Source: JAGVSZ01 sp019137045 (lineage in GTDB: Bacteria; Pseudomonadota; Gammaproteobacteria; Burkholderiales; SG8-39). From it: a DNA stretch of 64,000 nucleotides. Numbering within the stretch: position 1 is the first letter of the stretch; the number at the start of each line of letters is the position of its first letter. The notes beneath the pieces were generated by a model that did no database searches, was not told where the DNA came from, and saw only the letters and a program-made list of their open reading frames with translations. This document shows, one piece after another, positions 59,613 through 64,000 of this stretch. The stretch is from contig JAXMFT010000009.1 in assembly GCA_046347635.1 (NCBI GenBank), positions 62,001 through 126,000 of the forward strand, in the 5' to 3' direction. The translations under genes and the position numbers were made by a program.

Positions 59613-60671
59613 ATGAGCTTCTACGCCTTTCTGCGCGCGGGCGACGCGCGCTACCAGGAGCGCCTCGGCCTCGACTTCGAGGAGTTCGCCGCCGGGCAGC
59701 GCTTCCGCCATCGCCCCGGGCTGACGCTCTCGCAGCAGGACAACGCCGACGAGGCGCTCGACACGCTGAACTCGGCGATGCTCCACTACGACGCGCACTA
59801 CGCCGCGCAGACCGCCTGGCGGCGGCCGCTGGTGGTGTCGACGCTGACGATCCAGCGCGTGATCGGCATGGCGTCGAAGACCTTCGGGCGCAAGAAGGCG
59901 CTCCTCGGCTTCGCCGAGATCGCCCTGACCGGGCCGCTGTTCGGCGGCGACACGCTGTACGCGGAGTCGGAAATCACGGGGGTGCGGGCGGGGGACGCCC
60001 CGGATCACGGCGTGGTGACCGTCGCCACGCGCGGTGTGACCGCCGCAGGCAAGGAGATCGGCAAGCTCGCGTACGACGTCGCGGTCTACGTCCGCGGCGC
60101 GCACCCCGACGAGGCCGGCCGGCCGGCGCTGCCGGTCGCCGAGGAAGAGCGCTTCCGCATGTACGCCGCGCAGCCCGACGGCGCGCTCGTCGAGCGCTAC
60201 GGCCTGTACTTCGAGGATGCGCAGGCCGGCGACACGTTCGTCCACTTCCCGCGCCGGACGTTCCTGCGCGACGAGGCGATCGGGCACGCGCTGCGCTCGC
60301 TCGAGGTCGGCCCGCAGTTCCACGATCCGGGCTGGGTCGAGGCTCACGCCGGCGGCCGCTACCGGGTGATGGAGACGTGGGTCATCGCGGCGGCGACCGC
60401 GCTCACCACCCGCACCTTCGGCCGCGTCGTCGCCAACCTCGGGTGGCACGACGTGAGGCTCCCGGCGCCGGTTCACGCCGGCGACACGATCGAGGCCGAA
60501 TCGACGATCGTCGACAAGCGCGCGTCGAAATCGCGCCCCGACGAGGGGATCCTCACCGTCGACACGCGCGCCTACAATCAGCGGCGCGAGCTGGTGCTCG
60601 CGTACCGCCGCAACCTCCTCGTTTACCGCCGCGACGCGGCCGCGCCGTACGGCGCCGCCGGCTACGCCTGA
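59613..60671 (+). CDS. MaoC-type hydratase (mesaconyl-CoA hydratase-like)
   Basis: A 352-residue double-hotdog protein without signal peptide. Two similar halves are seen: an N-terminal part with GLDFEEFAAGQRFRHRPGLTLSQQDNADEALDTLNSA, and a C-terminal part with YGLYFEDAQAGDTFVHFPRRTFLRDEAIGHALRSLEVGPQFHD. This is close to mesaconyl-CoA (2-methylfumaryl-CoA) hydratase, which makes beta-methylmalyl-CoA. The following lyase gene fits that step. The ATG is 36 bp after the PaaK-like stop. Confidence 0.8.
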   Translation: MSFYAFLRAGDARYQERLGLDFEEFAAGQRFRHRPGLTLSQQDNADEALDTLNSAMLHYDAHYAAQTAWRRPLVVSTLTIQRVIGMASKTFGRKKALLGFAEIALTGPLFGGDTLYAESEITGVRAGDAPDHGVVTVATRGVTAAGKEIGKLAYDVAVYVRGAHPDEAGRPALPVAEEERFRMYAAQPDGALVERYGLYFEDAQAGDTFVHFPRRTFLRDEAIGHALRSLEVGPQFHDPGWVEAHAGGRYRVMETWVIAAATALTTRTFGRVVANLGWHDVRLPAPVHAGDTIEAESTIVDKRASKSRPDEGILTVDTRAYNQRRELVLAYRRNLLVYRRDAAAPYGAAGYA

Positions 60672-60680
60672 GGAATGCCG

Positions 60681-61538
60681 ATGCCCGTGCTCGACCTCGC
60701 CCACTGCCGCGCCTTCCTCTTCACCCCCGGGAACCGGCCCGAGCGCTTCGCCAAGGCGGCCGCGACCGGCGCCGACGCGCTGATCCTCGATCTCGAGGAC
60801 GCGGTCGCGCCCCAGGCGAAGGACGCGGCGCGCGCGATCCTGATCGACCACTTCCGCGGCGACTTCCGCGCCGGCCTCGGCCCGCGGCAGCTCAAGGGGC
60901 TGCGGGTGAACAACCTCCACACCGGCGCGGGGCTGCGCGACCTCGAGGCGCTCGCGTCGAGCGGCGTCGTGCCGGACTTCGTGATGATTCCCAAGGTCGA
61001 GTCGGCGCTCGAGATCAGGCTGTACGCGCGCCACCTGGAGGGCGCGCAGGCGGCGATCGGCCTCGTCTGCCTGATCGAGTCGGCGCGCGGGCTCGAGGCG
61101 GCGATGGAAATCGCGCACGCCGACCCGCGCCTGCGGGTGCTGGTGCTCGGCGGCGTCGACCTCGCCGCGGACCTGCGGGCCGAGCTCGCCTGGGAGCCGC
61201 TGTTGTACGCCCGCTCGCGCCTCGTCCAGGCTGCGGCGAGCGCCGGCATCGGCCTCGTCGACCTGCCGCACCTCGCGTTCGACGACGCGGCGGACCTGGC
61301 GGCGGTGTGCCGGCGGGTGAAGGCGCTCGGCTTCACCGGGAAGCTCGCGATCCATCCGCGGCAGGTGCCGCCGATACTCGAGGCGTTCACGCCGACCGCG
61401 GCCGAGGTCGAGCGCGCGGCGCGGATGGTCGCGGCGCTCGAGCAGGCGGGCGGCAACGCGGTCGAGTTCGAGGGGAAGATGCTCGAGATCCCGATCGTGA
61501 AAGCGGCGCGGCGCGTGCTCGCGCTGGCGCAGCGATGA
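60681..61538 (+). CDS. CitE/HpcH-family CoA-ester lyase
   Basis: The ATG at 60681 has GAGGA six bases upstream and gives 285 residues; another ATG at 60675 directly abuts that site. The TIM-barrel has FLFTPGNRPERFAKAA, ADALILDLEDAVAPQAKD with the metal aspartate/glutamate, MIPKVESALEI with the second glutamate, and GKLAIHPRQVPPILEAF near the end. The family cleaves malyl-, beta-methylmalyl- or citramalyl-CoA. With the hydratase just upstream it probably splits beta-methylmalyl-CoA-like products. Its stop overlaps the next ATG by 4 bp. Confidence 0.87.
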   Translation: MPVLDLAHCRAFLFTPGNRPERFAKAAATGADALILDLEDAVAPQAKDAARAILIDHFRGDFRAGLGPRQLKGLRVNNLHTGAGLRDLEALASSGVVPDFVMIPKVESALEIRLYARHLEGAQAAIGLVCLIESARGLEAAMEIAHADPRLRVLVLGGVDLAADLRAELAWEPLLYARSRLVQAAASAGIGLVDLPHLAFDDAADLAAVCRRVKALGFTGKLAIHPRQVPPILEAFTPTAAEVERAARMVAALEQAGGNAVEFEGKMLEIPIVKAARRVLALAQR

Positions 61539-62359
61539 GGCTCGTCCTCGCGCTCGCCGGGATGCTCGCCGCGGCCACCGCGGCCGCGCAGAGCGAGTCG
61601 CCGCCGCCACGCGATGCGCCGTACTTCCCCACCCCGCAGACCGTGGTCGACCGGATGCTCGAGCTCGCCAGGGTCGGCCCCGACGACTACGTGATCGACC
61701 TCGGCTCGGGCGACGGGCGCATCGTCATCACCGCCGCGAAGCGCTTCGGCGCGCGCGGGCTCGGGATCGAGATCGAGCCGAGCCTCGTCAGCCAGGCGAA
61801 CTGGACCGCGCGGCGCGACGGCGTCGCCGAGCGCGCGAGGTTCGTCGAACAGGACCTCTTCCAGACCGACCTGCGCCCGGCGACGGTGCTCACCCTCTAT
61901 CTCTTCCGCGAGCTCAACATCAAGCTCGCGCCGCGCATCCTCGAGCAGCTGCGTCCGGGGGCGCGCGTCGTGTCGCACGACTGGGACCTCGGCGACTGGA
62001 CGCCCGATCACCAGGAGACGGTGCCGGCTCCCGACAAGGCGGTCGGCATCAGCCGCGAGAGCAAGGTGTTCCTCTGGATCGTGCCGGCGCGCGTTCAGGG
62101 CGAGTGGCGCGTGGAGACCACGCTGCCCGGCGCGCCCGCGGGAAGGCTCGCGCTGCAGCAGCGCTACCAGTTCCTCGCGGGGACGCTCGACGGCGCCGCG
62201 CTCCAGGCCGGCAAGGCGAGCGGCGCGAACGTCGCGTTCACGGTCGCCGGCGCGGGGCCGTTCGCGGGGCGCTACGAGGGCACCGCGTCCGGCGACTCGA
62301 TCGCCGGTCGGGTGCGGCGCGCCGACGGGAGCGCGGGCACGTGGCGCGCGGTGCGGTGA
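61535..62359 (+). CDS. Exported SAM-methyltransferase-like protein, copy 1
   Basis: A 274-residue protein. The Sec signal RLVLALAGMLAAATAAAQ precedes YFPTPQTVVDRMLELARVGPDDYVIDLGSGDGRIVITAAKRFGARGLGIEIEPSL, a class I SAM-methyltransferase core whose DLGSGDGR loop is intact. VLTLYLFRELNIKLAPRILEQLRPGARVVSHDWDLGDW follows. The last 80 residues are a beta-rich repeat-like domain ending GRVRRADGSAGTWRAVR. SAM is not expected in the periplasm, so the role is unclear. The ATG overlaps the lyase stop. Confidence 0.82.
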   Translation: MRLVLALAGMLAAATAAAQSESPPPRDAPYFPTPQTVVDRMLELARVGPDDYVIDLGSGDGRIVITAAKRFGARGLGIEIEPSLVSQANWTARRDGVAERARFVEQDLFQTDLRPATVLTLYLFRELNIKLAPRILEQLRPGARVVSHDWDLGDWTPDHQETVPAPDKAVGISRESKVFLWIVPARVQGEWRVETTLPGAPAGRLALQQRYQFLAGTLDGAALQAGKASGANVAFTVAGAGPFAGRYEGTASGDSIAGRVRRADGSAGTWRAVR

Positions 62360-62364
62360 GGCCG

Positions 62365-63207
62365 ATGCGGCGGCTTGCGCCGATTCTCGTCGCGCTGCTC
62401 GCGCTCGCGGCGGCGGGCGCGCGCGGCCAGACCGGCGCTCCCGGCGAAGTCGTCTACGACCCGTTCGTCCCCACCCCGCACCGGATCGTCGAGCAGATGC
62501 TCGCGCTGGCGGAGGTCGGCCCGGGCGACCTCGTCGTCGACCTCGGCTCCGGCGACGGGCGCATCGTGATCGCGGCCGCGCAGCAGTTCGGCGCGCGGGC
62601 GCTCGGCGTGGACATCGACCGCTCGCTGGTAGCCGAGGCGCGGGAGAGGGCGGCCAGGGCGGGCGTCGCCGGCCGGACGCGCTTCGTCGCGCGCGACTTC
62701 TTCGCCACCGACCTGCGCGACGCGACCGTGCTCACGCTCTACCTGCTGCCCGAGACGAACCGCAAGCTCCTGCCCAAGATCCTCGCGGAGATGAAGCCCG
62801 GGACGCGCGTCGTCGCGCACCGTTTCGCGCTCGGCGACTGGCCGCCGGACCGGCAACTCATGGTGGACGCCGCGGAGGACTGGTCCGCGACCGCCGCGAC
62901 CCGCTGGGTGTACCTGTGGTACGTGCCGGCGCAGATCGGCGGCGAGTGGGAAGTGACGCGCGAAGGCGGCGTGGCGTTCCGGCTCGACTTCGCGCAGGCG
63001 TACCAGAACCTGGGCGGGAAGGCCACGAACGGCACGGCGACGGAGACGCTGGACCGGGGCGTGCTGCGCGGGAGCGAGATCCGCTTCATCGTGCCCGGCG
63101 CGGCGCCGTTCGCGGGCGACTACGCCGGCCGCGTGGACGGCGACACGATGAGCGGCGACCTGAACGGCGGCGCGCGCTGGCGCGCGGTGCGGCGGAAGAC
63201 GCGGTGA
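62365..63207 (+). CDS. Exported SAM-methyltransferase-like protein, copy 2
   Basis: A 280-residue paralogue of the previous gene, 5 bp downstream. Signal RRLAPILVALLALAAAGARGQ, then PTPHRIVEQMLALAEVGPGDLVVDLGSGDGRIVIAAAQQFGARALGVDIDRSL and VLTLYLLPETNRKLLPKILAEMKPGTRVVAHRFALGDWPPD. The C-terminal beta-rich domain ends GDLNGGARWRAVR, close to copy 1. No ribosome site stronger than GAGG is seen, so coupling to copy 1 is likely. Confidence 0.82.
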   Translation: MRRLAPILVALLALAAAGARGQTGAPGEVVYDPFVPTPHRIVEQMLALAEVGPGDLVVDLGSGDGRIVIAAAQQFGARALGVDIDRSLVAEARERAARAGVAGRTRFVARDFFATDLRDATVLTLYLLPETNRKLLPKILAEMKPGTRVVAHRFALGDWPPDRQLMVDAAEDWSATAATRWVYLWYVPAQIGGEWEVTREGGVAFRLDFAQAYQNLGGKATNGTATETLDRGVLRGSEIRFIVPGAAPFAGDYAGRVDGDTMSGDLNGGARWRAVRRKTR

Positions 63208-64000
63208 CCGTCCTGCGCGTCCTCTGCGCGCTCGCCCTGTTCGCGGCGGCGGCGGCCCGCGGCGAAGAGGTGCCCTACGTCCAGACGCCGCAGAACGTCG
63301 TGGAGGCGATGCTCGAGCTCGCGGGCGTGCGCGGGACGGACTTCCTGATCGACCTCGGCTCGGGCGACGGGCGCATCGTCATCACCGCGGCCAGGAAGTA
63401 CGGCGCGAGCGGGATCGGGATCGACTACGACGGGCACCTCGTCAGGGAGAGCACCGCCAACGCGCTGAAGGCCGGCGTGGCCGACCGCGCGCGCTTCGTC
63501 GAACAGGATTTCTTCGACGCCGACCTCGGCGCGGCGACGGTGGTCACGATGTACCTGCTGCCCGAGTTCAACGTGCGGCTGCGGCCGAAGCTGCTGCGCG
63601 AGCTGCGCCCCGGCAGCCGCATCGTGACCCACGACTACGACCTGGGGCCGGAGTGGACGCCCGACGCGCGCATCGAGGTGCCGGCGCCGGACAAGCCGGT
63701 GGGCGCGCGGAAGGTGAGCACGCTCTTCCTCTTCGTCGTGCCGGCGCAGGTTGCGGGGCAGTGGGAGACGCGCGTGCCGGTCGGCGACGGGGCGGTGGAC
63801 GCCGTGCTCGAGCTCGAGCAGGCGTTCCGGCAGCTGGGCGGGAGCGCGCGGATCGAAGGGACGACGCGGCCGATCGAGCGCGCGGAAGTGAGGGGGCGCT
63901 ACGTCGCGTTCCGGGTGGACGACCCGGCGGGCGGCGCGCTCCGGTTCCAGGGCAACGCGTCGGCCGACCGGATCGTCGGGCAGGTCTCCACGCCCGACGG
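63204..64000 (+). CDS. Exported SAM-methyltransferase-like protein, copy 3 (cut at window end)
   Basis: A GTG start overlaps the copy 2 stop by 4 bp; about 265 codons are present before the window ends. Signal VLRVLCALALFAAAAARGE, then YVQTPQNVVEAMLELAGVRGTDFLIDLGSGDGRIVITAARKYGASGIGIDYDGHL and VVTMYLLPEFNVRLRPKLLRELRPGSRIVTHDYDLGPEWTPD. The C-terminal region again ends in a QVSTPDG-type strand. Copies 1 and 3 share SRIVTHDYDLG/RVVSHDWDLG-type spacing. Confidence 0.8.
   Translation, partial: MTVLRVLCALALFAAAAARGEEVPYVQTPQNVVEAMLELAGVRGTDFLIDLGSGDGRIVITAARKYGASGIGIDYDGHLVRESTANALKAGVADRARFVEQDFFDADLGAATVVTMYLLPEFNVRLRPKLLRELRPGSRIVTHDYDLGPEWTPDARIEVPAPDKPVGARKVSTLFLFVVPAQVAGQWETRVPVGDGAVDAVLELEQAFRQLGGSARIEGTTRPIERAEVRGRYVAFRVDDPAGGALRFQGNASADRIVGQVSTPD

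Noticed and set aside
58233..61610. 1,125-codon minus-strand open frame
   Set aside because: Same reason; it mirrors PaaK-like, hydratase and lyase genes and has no recognisable motif.

Overview
This window is a 64 kb, very GC-rich stretch of bacterial chromosome. Gene content points to a free-living betaproteobacterium, probably Burkholderiales-like: LivK/H/M/G/F transporters, many CoA ligases, aromatic-degradation genes, MipA/OmpV, class I GshA, EttA and an aryl-polyene-type operon. That placement is an inference from gene families, because no rRNA, tRNA or single-copy phylogenetic marker lies here. I saw no rRNA, tRNA, CRISPR array, transposase or prophage gene. The only foreign-looking locus is the AAA/DUF4143 ATPase at 7.6-8.8 kb, whose start region is AT-rich.

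Layout. (1) 0-7.6 kb: the end of a SMUG-type uracil-DNA glycosylase, then a minus-strand catabolic run (semialdehyde dehydrogenase, AroQ-like, AroE-like, LigB-type dioxygenase, sulfatase, ketopantoate-reductase-like) facing a divergent ACMSD-type amidohydrolase that carries two frameshifts. (2) 7.6-19.7 kb: DUF4143 ATPase, BenE transporter, PrsW protease, small exported proteins, aldo/keto reductase, a Tat-exported methyltransferase, class III aminotransferase, SMP-30, two SDRs and an EamA transporter. (3) 19.7-25 kb: a MarR-controlled feruloyl-CoA synthase operon that ends in a decayed FadJ-like gene, with a divergent Liv-type binding protein. (4) 25-27.7 kb: a MoxR ATPase, a VWA/HELLH protein and an LCCL-domain protein in one operon. 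(5) 27.9-34.8 kb: GST, gshA, ettA, an EamA transporter and unassigned genes.

(6) 34.8-48.2 kb: a 15-gene minus-strand operon for an aryl-polyene-like lipid. It holds ketosynthase plus chain-length factor, two hotdog dehydratases, a ketoreductase, one ACP, an AMP ligase, two acyltransferases, a glycosyltransferase, a methyltransferase, an FAD enzyme, a LolA-like carrier, an RND exporter and MipA/OmpV. A 16-bp perfect hairpin splits the operon into tailoring and polyene-building halves. (7) 48.3-49.9 kb: a divergent polysaccharide deacetylase and a methyltransferase. (8) 49.9-59.6 kb: hydroxyacyl-CoA dehydrogenase, then acyl-CoA ligase, livG, livH, livM, livK, livF and a PaaK-like ligase, an aromatic or organic acid uptake-and-activation operon with hairpins at several gene junctions. 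(9) 59.6-64 kb: a MaoC-type hydratase and a CitE-like lyase, coupled to three tandem exported SAM-methyltransferase-like proteins, the last cut by the window end.

Most genes are packed with ATGA/GTGA overlaps or gaps under 20 bp. Leader genes share a TAnnAT-like -10 element about 20-50 nt before the start codon (up to about 110 nt for the GST gene).
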